Positions 38,201-51,397 of a stretch of DNA of 64,000 bases are shown in pieces. The position numbers and the translations under genes are program-made. Source of the DNA: Hydractinia symbiolongicarpus (taxonomy: Eukaryota > Cnidaria > Hydrozoa > Anthoathecata > Hydractiniidae). The number at the start of each line of letters is the position of its first letter. The first letter of the stretch is position 1. The DNA lies in the NCBI RefSeq assembly GCF_029227915.1, contig NC_079876.1, forward strand, positions 7,876,001 through 7,940,000, given 5' to 3'. Below the pieces are notes generated by a model, which saw only the letters and a program-made list of their open reading frames with translations, was not told the DNA's origin and did no database searches.

Positions 38201-41200
38201 AAAAGTATACAAAGAAAGTACCCAGGGAGTAACCTCATTTCCCGAACGATTTTTTAAATTAATTTTTTACCACTAAAACGCATGAGACTTGTAGTTTTCA
38301 AAAATGTTTTCATTTTTGATGAGACGCTGAATAAAAGAAGTTTAATCGCCGGCAAACGAAAACCTGCGATTTCCCGTAAATCCCGGACTCGGCCCGTATA
38401 GTCAAAAGTATACAAAGAAAGTACCCAGGGTGTAAACTCATTTCCCGAACGATTTTTTAAATTATTATTTCACCACTAAAGCCCATGAGACTTGTAGTTT
38501 TTAAAAATGTTTTCATTTTTGATGAAACACTGAATAAAAGAAGTTTAAACGCCGGCAAACGAAAACCCGCGACTTCCCGTAAATCCCGGACTCGGCCCGT
38601 ATAGTCAAAAGTATACGAAGAAAGCACCCAGGGAGTAAACTCATTTTCCGAACGATTTTTTAAAATATTTTTTCACCACTAAAACGCATGAGACTTGTAG
38701 TTTTCAAAAATGTTTTCATTTTTGATGAGACGCTGAATAAAAGAAGTTTAATCGCCGGCAAACGAAAACCTGCGATTTCCCGTAAATCCCGGACTCGGCC
38801 CGTATAGTAATGAAAGTACCCGGGATGTAAACTCATTTCCCGAACGATTTTCTAAGTTATTATTTCACCACTAAAACCCATGAGACTTGTAGTTTTCAAA
38901 AATGTTTTCATTTTTGATGAGACGCTGAATAAAAGAAGTTTAATCGCCGGCAAACGAAAACCTGCGATTTCTCGTAAATCCCGGACTCGGCCCGCATAGT
39001 CAAAAGTATACAAAGAAATTACCCAGGGAGTAAACTCATTTCCCGAAAGATTTTTTAAATTATTTTTTCACCACTAAAACGCATGAGACTTGTAGTTTTC
39101 AAAATTGTTTTCATTTTTGATGAGACGCTGATTAAAAGAAGTTTAATCGCCGGCAAACGAAAACCTGCGATTTCCCGTAAATCCCGGACTCGGCCCGTAT
39201 AGTCAAAAGTATACGAAGAAAGCACCCAGGGAGTAAACTCATTTTCCGAAAGATTTTTTAAAATATTTTTTCACCACTAAAACGCATGAGACTTGTAGTT
39301 TTCAAAAATGTTTTCATTTTTGATGAGACGCTGAATAAAAGAAGTTTAATCGCCGGCAAACGAAAACCTGCGATTTCCCGTAAATCCCGGACTCGGCCCG
39401 TATAGTAATGAAAGTACCCGGGATGTAAACTCATTTCCCGAACGATTTTTTAAGTTATTATTTCACCACTAAAACCCATGAGACTTGTAGTTTTCAAAAA
39501 TGTTTTCATTTTTGATGAGACGCTGAATAAAAGAAGTTTAATCGCCGGCAAACGAAAACCTGCGATTTCTCGTAAATCCCGGACTCGGCCCGTATAGTCA
39601 AAAGTATACAAAGAAAGTACCCAGAGTGTAAACTTATTTCCCGAACGTTTTTTTAAATTATTATTTCACCACTAAAGCCCATGAGACTTGTAGTTTTTAA
39701 AAATGTTTTCATTTTTGATGAGACGCTGAATAAAAGAAGTTTAATCGCCGGCAAACGAAAACCCGCCATTTCCCGTAAACTCCGGACTCGGCCCGCATAG
39801 TTAAAAGTATACAAAAAAAGTACCCAGGGAGTAAACTCATTTCCCGAACGATTTTTTAAAATATTTTTTCACCACTAAAACGCATGAGACTTGTAGTTTT
39901 CAAAAATGTTTTCATTTTTGATGAGACGCTGAATAAAAGAAGTTTAATCGCCGGCAAACGAAAACCTGCGATTTCCCGTAAATCCCGGACTCGGCCCGTA
40001 TAGTCAAAAGTATACAAAGAAAGTACCCAGGGTGTAAACTCATTTCCCGAACGATTTTTTAAATTATTATTTCACCACTAAAGCCCATGAGACTTGTAGT
40101 TTTTAAAAATGTTTTCATTTTTGATGAGACGCTGAATAAAAGAAGTTTAATCGCCGGCAAACGAAAACCCGCCATTTCCCGTAAACCCCGGACTCGGCCC
40201 GCATAGTCAAAAGTATACAAAGAAAGTACCCAGGGAGTAAACTCATTTCCCGAACGATTTTTTAAAATATTTTTTCACCACTAAAACGCATGAGACTTGT
40301 AGTTTTCAAAAATGTTTTCATTTTTGATGAGACGCTGAATAAAAGAAGTTTAATCGCCGGCAAACGAAAACCTGCGATTTCCCGTAAATCCCGGACTCGG
40401 CCCGTATAGTCAAAAGTATACAAAGAAAGTACCCAGGGTGTAAACTCATTTCCCGAACGATTTTTTAAATTATTATTTCACCACTAAAGCCCATGAGACT
40501 TGTAGTTTTTAAAAATGTTTTCATTTTTGATGAGACGCTGAATAAAAGAAGTTTAATCGCCGGCAAACGAAAACCCGCCATTTCCCGTAAACCCCGGACT
40601 CGGCCCGCATAGTCAAAAGTATACAAAGAAAGTACCCAGGGAGTAAACTCATTTCCCGCACGATTTTTTAAATTATTTTTTCACCACTAAAACGCATGAG
40701 ACTTGTAGTTTTCAAAATTGTTTTCATTTTTGATGAGACGCTGAATAAAAGAAGTTTAATCGCCGGCAAACGAAAAGCTTCGATTTCCGGAAAAATCCCG
40801 GACTCGGCCCGTATAGTCAAAAGTATACAAAGAAAGTACCCAGAGTGTAAACTCATTTCCCGAACGTTTTTTTAAATTATTATTTCACCACTAAAGCCCA
40901 TAAGACTTGTAGTTTTTAAAAATGTTTTTATTTTTGATGAGACGCTGAATAAAAGAAGTTTAAACGCCGGCAAAAGAAAACCCGCGACTTCCCGTAAATC
41001 CCGGACTCGGCCCGTATAGTTAAAAGTATACAAAGAAAGTACCCAGGGAGTAAACTCATTTCCCGAACGATTTTTTAAAATATTTTTTTACCACTAAAAC
41101 GCATGAGACTTGTAGTTTTCAAAAATGTTTTCATTTTTGATGAAACGCTTAATGAAAGAGGTTTATTCGCCGGCAAACGAAAACCTGCGATTTCCCGTAA

Positions 41201-44200
41201 ATCCCGGACTCGGCCCGTATAGTCGAATGTATACAAAGAAAGTACCCTGTGAGTAAACTCATTTCCCAAACGATATTTTAATTTATTTTTTCACCACTGA
41301 AACGCATGAGACTTGTAGTTTCCAGAAATGTTTTCATTTTTGATGAGACGCTTAATGAAAATGGTTTAATCGCCAGCAAACGAAAACCCGCGATTTCCCG
41401 TAAATCCCGGGCTTGGCCCGTATAGTCGAATGTATACAAAGAAAGTACCCTGTGAGTAAACTCATTTCCAAAACGATTTTTTAAATTATCTTTTCACCAC
41501 TAAAACGCATGAGACTTGTAGTTTTCAAAAATGTTTTCATTTTTGATGAGACGCTGAATAAAAGAAGTTTAATCGCCGGCAAACGAAAACCCGCCATTTC
41601 CCGTAAACCCCGGACTCGACCCGTATAGTCAAAAGTATACAAAGAAAGTACCCAGGGAGTAAACTCATTTCCCGAACGATTTTTTATATTATTTTTTTAC
41701 CACTAAACGCATGAGACTTGTAGTTTTCAAAAATATTTTCATATTTGATGGGACGCTGAATAAAAGAAGTTTAATCGCCGGCAAACGAAAATCCGCGATT
41801 TCCCGTAAATCCCGGACTCGGCCCGTATAGTCAAAAGTATACAAAGAAAGTACCCATGGAGTAAACTCATTTCCCGAACGATTTTTTAAATTTTTTTTCA
41901 CCACTAAAACGCATGAGACTTGTAGTTTTCAAAAATGTTTTCATTTTTGATGAGACGCAGAATAAAAGAAGTTTAATCGCCGGCAAACGAAAACCTGCGA
42001 TTTCCCGTAAATCCCGGACTCGGCCGGTATATTCAAAAGTATACAAAGAAAGTACCCAGGGTGTAAACTCATTTCCCGAACGATTTTTTAAATTATTATT
42101 TCACCACTAAAGCCCATGAGACTTGTAGTTTTTAAAAATGTTTTCATTTTTGATGAAACGCTGAATAAAAGAAGTTTAAACGCCGGTAAACGAAAACCCG
42201 CGACTTCCCGTTAATCCCGGACTCGGCCCGTATAGTCAAAAGTATACGAAGAAAGCACCCAGGGAGCAAACTCATTTTTTAAACGATTTTTTAAAATATT
42301 TTTTCACCACTAAAACGCATGAGACTTGTAGTTTTCAAAAATGTTTTCATTTTTGATGAGACGCTGAATAAAAGAAGTTTAATCGCCGGCAAACGAAAAC
42401 CTGCGATTTCCTGTAAATCCCGGACTCGGCCCGTATAGTAATGAAAGTATCCGGGATGTAAACTCATTTCCCGAACGATTTTTTAAGTTATTATTTCACC
42501 ACTAAAACCCATGAGACTTGTAGTTTTCAAAAATGTTTTCATTTTTGATGAGACGCTGAATAAAAGAAGTTTAATCGCCGGCAAACGAAAACCTGCGATT
42601 TCCCGTAAATCCCGGACTCGGCCCGTATAGTCAAAAGTATACAAAGAAAGTACCCAGGGTGTAAACTCATTTCCCGAACGATTTTTTAAATTAATATTTC
42701 ACCACTAAAGCCCATGAGACTTGTAGTTTTTAAAAATGTTTTCATTTTTGATGAGACGCTGAATAAAAGAAGTTTAATCGCCGGCAAACGAAAACCCGCC
42801 ATTTCCCGTAAACCCCGGACACGGCCCGCATAGTCAAAAGTATACAAAGAAAGTACCCAGGGAGTAAACTCATTTCCCGCACGATTTTTTAAATTATTTT
42901 TTCACCACTAAAACGCATGAGACTTGTAGTTTTCAAAATTGTTTTCATTTTTGATGAGACGCTGAATAAAAGAAGTTTAATCGCCGGCAAACGAAAACCT
43001 TCGATTTCCCGTAAATCCCGGACTCGGCCCGTATAGTCAAAAGTATACAAAGAAAGTACCCAGAGTGTAAACTCATTTCCCGAACGTTTTTTTAAATTAT
43101 TATTTCACCACTAAAGCCCATAAGACTTGTAGTTTTTAAAAATGTTTTTATTTTTGATGAGACGCTGAATAAAAGAAGTTTAAACGCCGGCAAAAGAAAA
43201 CCCGCGACTTCCCGTAAATCCCGGACTCGGCCCGTATAGTCAAAAGTATACGAAGAAAGCACCCAGGGAGTAAACTCATTTTCCGAAAGATTTTTTAAAA
43301 TATTTTTTCACCACTAAAACGCATGAGACTTGTAGTTTTCAAAAATGTTTTCATTTTTGATGAGACGCTGAATAAAAGAAGTATAATCGCCGGCAAATGA
43401 AAACCTGCGATTTCCCGTAAATCCCGGACTCGGCCCGTATAGTAATGAAAGTACCCGGGATGTAAACTCATTTCCCGAACGATTTTTTAAGTTATTATTT
43501 CACCACTAAAACCCATGAGACTTGTAGTTTTCAAAAATGTTTTCATTTTTGATGAGACGCTGAATAAAAGAAGTTTAATCGCCGGCAAACGAAAACCTGC
43601 GATTTCTCGTAAATCCCTGACTCGGCCCGCATAGTCAAAAGTATACAAAGAAAGTACCCAGGGAGTAAACTCATTTCCTGAAAGATTTTTTAAATTATTT
43701 TTTCACCACTAAAACGCATGAGACTTGTAGTTTTCAAAATTGTTTTCATTTTTGATGAGACGCTGAATAAAAGAAGTTTAATGGCCGGCAAACAAAAACC
43801 TGCGATTTCCCGTAAATCCCGGACTCGGCCCATATAGTCAAAAGTATACGAAGAAAGCACCCAGGGAGTAAACTCATTTCCCGAACGATTTTTTAAATTA
43901 TATTTTCACCACTAAAACGCATGAGACTTGTAGTTTTCAAAAATGTTTTCATTTTTGATGAGACGCTGAATGAAAGAAGTTTAATCGCCGGCAAACGAAA
44001 ACCTGCGATTTCCCGTAAATCCCGGACTCTGCCCGTATAGTCAAAAGTATACAAAGAAAGTACCCAGGGTGTAAACTCATTTCCCGAACGATTTTTTAAA
44101 TTATTATTTCACCACTAAAGCCCATGAGACTTGTAGTTTTCAAAAATGTTTTCATTTTTGAAGAGACGCTGAATAAAAGAAGTTTAATCGCCGGCAAACG

Positions 44201-45736
44201 AAAACCCGCCATTTCCCGTAAACCCCGGACTCAGCCCGCATATTCAAAAGTATACAAAGAAAGTACCCAGGAAGTAAACTCATTTCCCGAACGATTTTTT
44301 AAATTAATTTTTTACCACTAAAACGCATGAGACTTGTAGTTTTCAAAAATGTTTTCATTTTTGATGAGACGCTGAATAAAAGAAGTTTAATCGCCGGCAA
44401 ACGAAAACCTGCGATTTCCCGTAAATCCCGGACTCGGCCCGTATAGTCAAAAGTATACAAAGAAAGTACCCAGGGTGTAAACTCATTTCCCGAACGATTT
44501 TTTAAATTATTATTTCACCACTAAAGCCCATGAGACTTGTAGTTTTTAAAAATGTTTTCATTTTTGATGAAACACTGAATAAAAGAAGTTTAAACGCCGG
44601 CAAACGAAAACCCGCGACTTCCCGTAAATCCCGGACTCGGCCCGTATAGTCAAAAGTATACGAAGAAAGCACCCAGGGAGTAAACTCATTTTCCGAACGA
44701 TTTTTTAAAATATTTTTTCACCACTAAAACGCAGGAGACTTGTAGTTTTCAAAAATGTTTTCATTTTTGATGAGACGCTGAATAAAAGAAGTTTAATCGC
44801 CGGCAAACGAAAACCTGCGATTTCCCGTAAATCCCGGACTCGGCCCGTATAGTCAAAAGTATACGAAGAAAGCACCCAGGGAGTAAACTCATTTCCCGAA
44901 CGATTTTTTAAATTATTTTTTTACCACTAAAACGCATGAGACTTGTAGTTCTCAAAAATGTTTTCATTTTTGATGAGACGCTGAATAAAAGAAGTTTAAT
45001 CGCTGGCAAACGAAAACCTGCGATTTCCCGTAAATCCCGGACTCGGCCCGTATAGTAAAAAGTATACAAAGAAAGTACCCAGGGTGTAAACTCATTTCCC
45101 GAACGATTTTTTAAATTATTATTTCACCACTAAAGCCCAAGAGATTTGTAGTTTTTAAAAATGTTTTCATTTTTGATGAAACACTGAATAAAAGAAGTTT
45201 AAACGCCGGCAAACGAAAACCCGCGACTTCCCGTAAATCCCGGACTCGGCCCGTATAGTCAAAAGTATACGAAGAAAGCACCCAGGGAGTAAACTCATTT
45301 TCCGAACGATTTTTTAAAATATTTTTTCACCACTAAAACGCATGAGACTTGTAGTTTTCAAAAATGTTTTCATTTTTGATGAGACGCTGAATAAAAGAAG
45401 TTTAATCGCCGGCAAACGAAAACCTGCGATTTCCCGTAAATTCCGGACTCGGCCCGTATAGTAATGAAAGTACCCGGGATGTAAGCTCATTTCCCAAACG
45501 ATTTTTTAAGTTATTATTTCACCACTAAAACCCATGAGACTTGTAGTTTTCAAAAATGTTTTCATTTTTGATGAGACGCTGAATAAAAGAAGTTTAATCG
45601 CCGGCAAACGAAAACCTGCGATTTCTCGTAAATCCCGGACTCGGCCCGCATAGTCAAAAGTATACAAAGAAAGTACCCAGGGAGTAAACTCATTTCCCGA
45701 AAGATTTTTTAAATTATTTTTTCACCACTAAAACGC
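35260..45736. repeat. Large segmental tandem duplication, copy 2 (10,477 bp)
   Basis: This matches 23974-35259 in order throughout, lacking the extra 810-bp module and carrying one extra base where the 40694 unit reads TTCCGGAAAAATCCC. Private changes include GAGACTGGTAG (38076 unit), GTATAATCGCC and GCAAATGAAAA (43323 unit), ATGGCCGGC (43729 unit) and GCAGGAGAC (44733). After 45736 the sequence continues as after 12509, so the right edge looks ancestral and the novel join is at 35259/35260. Confidence 0.93.
36670..36871 (+). repeat. Monomer with shared one-base deletion (202 bp)
   Basis: This GAAACACT-type unit reads GACTTCCGTAAAT where relatives have GACTTCCCGTAAAT, and it begins ATTAGAC. 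Identical markers occur at 25384-25585 and 54611-54812 and nowhere else that I found. They support common descent of the three large copies. Confidence 0.9.
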
Positions 45737-47360
45737 ATGAGACTTGTAGTTTTCAAAATTGTTTTCATTTTTGATGAGACGCTGAATAAAAGAAGTTTAA
45801 TCGCCGGCAAACGAAAACCTGCGATTTCCCGTAAATCCCGGACTCGGCCCGTATAGTCAAAAGTATACGAAGAAAGCACCCAGGGAGTAAACTCATTTCC
45901 CGAACGTTTTTTTAAATTATATTTTCACCACTAAAACGCATGAGAATTGTAGTTTTCAAAAATATTTTCATTTTTGATGAGACGCTGAATGAAAGAAGTT
46001 TAATCGCCGGCAAACGAAAACCTGCGATTTCCCGTAAATCCCGGACTCTGCCCGTATAGTCAAAAGTATACAAAGAAAGTACCCAGGGTGTAAACTCATT
46101 TCCCGAACGATTTTTTAAATTATTATTTCACCACTAAAGCCCATGAGACTTGTAGTTTTCAAAAATGTTTTCATTTTTGAAGAGACGCTGAATAAAAGAA
46201 ATTTAATCGCCGGCAAACGAAAACCCGCCATTTCCCGTAAACCCCGGACTCAGCCCGCATATTCAAAAGTATACAAAGAAAGTACCCAGGGAGTAAACTC
46301 ATTTCCCGAACGATTTTTTAAATTAATTTTTTACCACTAAAACGCATGAGACTTGTAGTTTTCAAAAATGTTTTCATTTTTGATGAGACGCTGAATAAAA
46401 GAAGTTTAATCGCCGGCAAACGAAAACCTGCGATTTCCCGTAAATCCCGGACTCGGCCCGTATAGTCAAAAGTATACAAAGAAAGTACCCAGGGTGTAAA
46501 CTCATTTCCCGAACGATTTTTTAAATTATTATTTCACCACTAAAGCCCATGAGACTTGTAGTTTTTAAAAATGTTTTCATTTTTGATGAAACACTGAATA
46601 AAAGAAGTTTAAACGCCGGCAAACGAAAACCCGCGACTTCCCGTAAATCCCGGACTCGGCCCGTATAGTCAAAAGTATACGAAGAAAGCACCCAGGGAGT
46701 AAACTCATTTTCCGAACGATTTTTTAAAATATTTTCTCACCACTAAAACGCATGAGACTTGTAGTTTTCAAAAATGTTTTCATTTTTGATGAGACGCTGA
46801 ATAAAAGAAGTTTAATCGCCGGCAAACGAAAACCTGCGATTTCCCGTAAATCCCAGACTCGGCCCGTATAGTCAAAAGTATACGAAGAAAGCACCCAGGG
46901 AGTAAACTCATTTCCCGAACGATTTTTTAAATTATATTTTCACCACTAAAACGCATGAGACTTGTAGTTTTCAAAAATGTTTTCATTTTTGATGAGACGC
47001 TGAATGAAAGAAGTTTAATCGCCGGCAAACGAAAACCTGCGATTTCCCGTAAATCCCGGACTCTGCCCGTATAGTCAAAAGTATACAAAGAAAGTACCCA
47101 GGGTGTAAACTCATTTCCCGAACGATTTTTTAAATTATTATTTCACCACTAAAGCCCATGAGACTTGTAGTTTTCAAAAATGTTTTCATTTTTGAAGAGA
47201 CGCTGAATAAAAGAAGTTTAATCGCCGGCAAACGAAAACCCGCCATTTCCCGTTAACCCCGGACTCAGCCCGCATATTCAAAAGTATACAAAGAAAGTAC
47301 CCAGGGAGTAAACTCATTTCCCGAACGATTTTTTAAATTAATTTTTTACCACTAAAACGC
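45342..47360. repeat. 10-mer higher-order repeat (2,019 bp), amplified series copy 1
   Basis: Monomers start at 45342 (short, ATTCCGG), 45534, 45737, 45940 (GAGAATTG, AATATTTTC), 46143 (GAAATTTA), 46346, 46549, 46752 (CCCAGACTCGG), 46955 and 47158 (GTTAACC). It aligns with 12115-14133 at an offset of 33,227 bp, including the GTTAACC and GAGAATTG markers. Its first 395 bp form the end of large copy 2. Confidence 0.92.
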
Positions 47361-49378
47361 ATGAGACTTGTAGTTTTCAAAAATGTTTTCATTTTTGATG
47401 AGACGCTGAATAAAAGAAGTTTAATCGCCGGCAAACGAAAACCTGCGATTTCCCGTAAATTCCGGACTCGGCCCGTATAGTAATGAAAGTACCCGGGATG
47501 TAAACTCATTTCCCGAACGATTTTTTAAGTTATTATTTCACCACTAAAACCCATGAGACTTGTAGTTTTCAAAAATGTTTTCATTTTTGATGAGACGCTG
47601 AATAAAAGAAGTTTAATCGCCGGCAAACGAAAACCTGCGATTTCTCGTAAATCCCGGACTCGGCCCGCATAGTCAAAAGTATACAAAGAAAGTACCCAGG
47701 GAGTAAACTCATTTCCCGAAAGATTTTTTAAATTATTTTTCACCACTAAAACGCATGAGACTTGTAGTTTTCAAAATTGTTTTCATTTTTGATGAGACGC
47801 TGAATAAAAGAAGTTTAATCGCCGGCAAACGAAAACCTGCGATTTCCCGTAAATCCCGGACTCGGCCCGTATAGTCAAAAGTATACGAAGAAAGCACCCA
47901 GGGAGTAAACTCATTTCCCGAACGTTTTTTTAAATTATATTTTCACCACTAAAACGCATGAGACTTGTAGTTTTCAAAAATATTTTCATTTTTGATGAGA
48001 CGCTGAATGAAAGAAGTTTAATCGCCGGCAAACGAAAACCTGCGATTTCCCGTAAATCCCGGACTCTGCCCGTATAGTCAAAAGTATACAAAGAAAGTAC
48101 CCAGGGTGTAAACTCATTTCCCGAACGATTTTTTAAATTATTATTTCACCACTAAAGCCCATGAGACTTGTAGTTTTCAAAAATGTTTTCATTTTTGAAG
48201 AGACGCTGAATAAAAGAAATTTAATCGCCGGCAAACGAAAACCCGCCATTTCCCGTAAACCCCGGACTCAGCCCGCATATTCAAAAGTATACAAAGAAAG
48301 TACCCAGGGAGTAAACTCATTTCCCGAACGATTTTTTAAATTAATTTTTTACCACTAAAACGCATGAGACTTGTAGTTTTCAAAAATGTTTTCATTTTTG
48401 ATGAGACGCTGAATAAAAGAAGTTTAATCGCCGGCAAACGAAAACCTGCGATTTCCCGTAAATCCCGGACTCGGCCCGTATAGTCAAAAGTATACAAAGA
48501 AAGTACCCAGGGTGTAAACTCATTTCCCAAACGATTTTTTAAATTATTATTTCACCACTAAAGCCCATGAGACTTGTAGTTTTTAAAAATGTTTTCATTT
48601 TTGATGAAACACTGAATAAAAGAAGTTTAAACGCCGGCAAACGAAAACCCGCGACTTCCCGTAAATCCCGGACTCGGCCCGTATAGTCAAAAGTATACGA
48701 AGAAAGCACCCAGGGAGTAAACTCATTTTCCGAACGATTTTTTAAAATATTTTTTCACCACTAAAACGCATGAGACTTGTAGTTTTCAAAAATGTTTTCA
48801 TTTTTGATGAGACGCTGAATAAAAGAAGTTTAATCGCCGGCAAACGAAAACCTGCGATTTCCCGTAAATCCCAGACTCGGCCCGTATAGTCAAAAGTATA
48901 CGAAGAAAGCACCCAGGGAGTAAACTCATTTCCCGAACGATTTTTTAAATTATATTTTCACCACTAAAACGCATGAGACTTGTAGTTTTCAAAAATGTTT
49001 TCATTTTTGATGAGACGCTGAATGAAAGAAGTTTAATCGCCGGCAAACGAAAACCTGCGATTTCCCGTAAATCCCGGACTCTGCCCGTATAGTCAAAAGT
49101 ATACAAAGAAAGTACCCAGGGTGTAAACTCATTTCCCGAACGATTTTTTAAATTATTATTTCACCACTAAAGCCCATGAGACTTGTAGTTTTCAAAAATG
49201 TTTTCATTTTTGAAGAGACGCTGAATAAAAGAAGTTTAATCGCCGGCAAACGAAAACCCGCCATTTCCCGTAAACCCCGGACTCAGCCCGCATATTCAAA
49301 AGTATACAAAGAAAGTACCCAGGGAGTAAACTCATTTCCCGAACGATTTTTTAGATTAATTTTTTACCACTAAAACGC
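47361..49378. repeat. 10-mer higher-order repeat (2,018 bp), amplified series copy 2
   Basis: Monomers start at 47361 (short, ATTCCGG), 47553, 47755, 47958, 48161, 48364, 48567, 48770, 48973 and 49176. One base is missing from the T-run in the tail of 47553-47754, making that unit 202 bp. The order matches copy 1 exactly; single-base differences include CCCAAACG in 48364 and TTTAGATT in 49176. Confidence 0.92.
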
Positions 49379-51397
49379 ATGAGACTTGTAGTTTTCAAAA
49401 ATGTTTTCATTTTTGATGAGACGCTGAATAAAAGAAGTTTAATCGCCGGCAAACGAAAACCTGCGATTTCCCGTAAATCCCGGACTCGGCCCGTATAGTC
49501 AAAAGTATACAAAGAAAGTACCCAGGGTGTAAACTCATTTCCCGAACGATTTTTTAAATTATTATTTCACCACTAAAGCCCATGAGACTTGTAGTTTTTA
49601 AAAATGTTTTCATTTTTGATGAAACACTGAATAAAAGAAGTTTAAACGCCGGCAAACGAAAACCCGCGACTTCCCGTAAATCCTGGACTCGGCCCGTATA
49701 GTCAAAAGTATACGAAGAAAGCACCCAGGGAGTAAACTCATTTTCCGAACGATTTTTTAAAATATTTTTTCACCACTAAAACGCATGAGACTTGTAGTTT
49801 TCAAAAATGTTTTCATTTTTGATGAGACGCTGAATAAAAGAAGTTTAATCGCCGGCAAACGAAAACCTGCGATTTCCCGTAAATCCCGGACTCGGCCCGT
49901 ATAGTAATGAAAGTACCCAGGGAGTAAACTCATTTCCCGAACGTTTTTTTAAATTATATTTTCACCACTAAAACGCATGAGACTTGTAGTTTTCAAAAAT
50001 ATTTTCATTTTTGATGAGACGCTGAATGAAAGAAGTTTAATCGCCGGCAAACGAAAACCTGCGATTTCCCGTAAATCCCGGACTCTGCCCGTATAGTCAA
50101 AAGTATACAAAGAAAGTACCCAGGGTGTAAACTCATTTCCCGAACGATTTTTTAAATTATTATTTCACCACTAAAGCCCATGAGACTTGTAGTTTTCAAA
50201 AATGTTTTCATTTTTGAAGAGACGCTGAATAAAAGAAATTTAATCGCCGGCAAACGAAAACCCGCCATTTCCCGTAAACCCCGGACTCAGCCCGCATATT
50301 CAAAAGTATACAAAGAAAGTACCCAGGGAGTAAACTCATTTCCCAAACGATTTTTTAAATTAATTTTTTACCACTAAAACGCATGAGACTTGTAGTTTTC
50401 AAAAATGTTTTCATTTTTGATGAGACGCTGAATAAAAGAAGTTTAATCGCCGGCAAACGAAAACCTGCGATTTCCCGTAAATCCCGGACTCGGCCCGTAT
50501 AGTCAAAAGTATACAAAGAAAGTACCCAGGGTGTAAACTCATTTCCCGAACGATTTTTTAAATTATTATTTCACCACTAAAGCCCATGAGACTTGTAGTT
50601 TTTAAAAATGTTTTCATTTTTGATGAAACACTGAATAAAAGAAGTTTAAACGCCGGCAAACGAAAACCCGCGACTTCCCGTAAATCCCGAACTCGGCCCG
50701 TATAGTCAAAAGTATACGAAGAAAGCACCCAGGGAGTAAACTCATTTTCCGAACGATTTTTTAAAATATTTTTTCACCACTAAAACGCATGAGACTTGTA
50801 GTTTTCAAAAATGTTTTCATTTTTGATGAGACGCTGAATAAAAGAAGTTTAATCGCCGGCAAACGAAAACCTGCGATTTCCCGTAAATCCCAGACTCGGC
50901 CCGTATAGTCAAAAGTATACGAAGAAAGCACCCAGGGAGTAAACTCATTTCCCGAACGATTTTTTAAATTATATTTTCACCACTAAAACGCATGAGACTT
51001 GTAGTTTTCAAAAATGTTTTCATTTTTGATGAGACGCTGAATGAAAGAAGTTTAATCGCCGGCAAACGAAAACCTGCGATTTCCCGTAAATCCCGGACTC
51101 TGCCCGTATAGTCAAAAGTATACAAAGAAAGTACCCAGGGTGTAAACTCATTTCCCGAACGATTTTTTAAATTATTATTTCACCACTAAAGCCCATGAGA
51201 CTTGTAGTTTTCAAAAATGTTTTCATTTTTGAAGAGACGCTGAATAAAAGAAGTTTAATCGCCGGCAAACGAAAACCCGCCATTTCCCGTAAACCCCGGA
51301 CTCAGCCCGCATATTCAAAAGTATACAAAGAAAGTACCCAGGGAGTAAACTCATTTCCCGAACGATTTTTTAAATTAATTTTTTACCACTAAAACGC
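49379..51397. repeat. 10-mer higher-order repeat (2,019 bp), amplified series copy 3 with hybrid short monomer
   Basis: Monomers start at 49379, 49582 (TCCTGG), 49785 (short), 49977 (AATATTTTC), 50180 (GAAATTTA), 50383, 50586, 50789 (CCCAGACTCGG), 50992 and 51195. The short unit 49785-49976 is chimeric: its left part matches the 14540 type (GTAATG with CCCAGGGAG), while its right part matches the 12510 type (CGTTTTTTT, ATTATATTTTC). The switch lies in 49915-49943. Confidence 0.9.
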
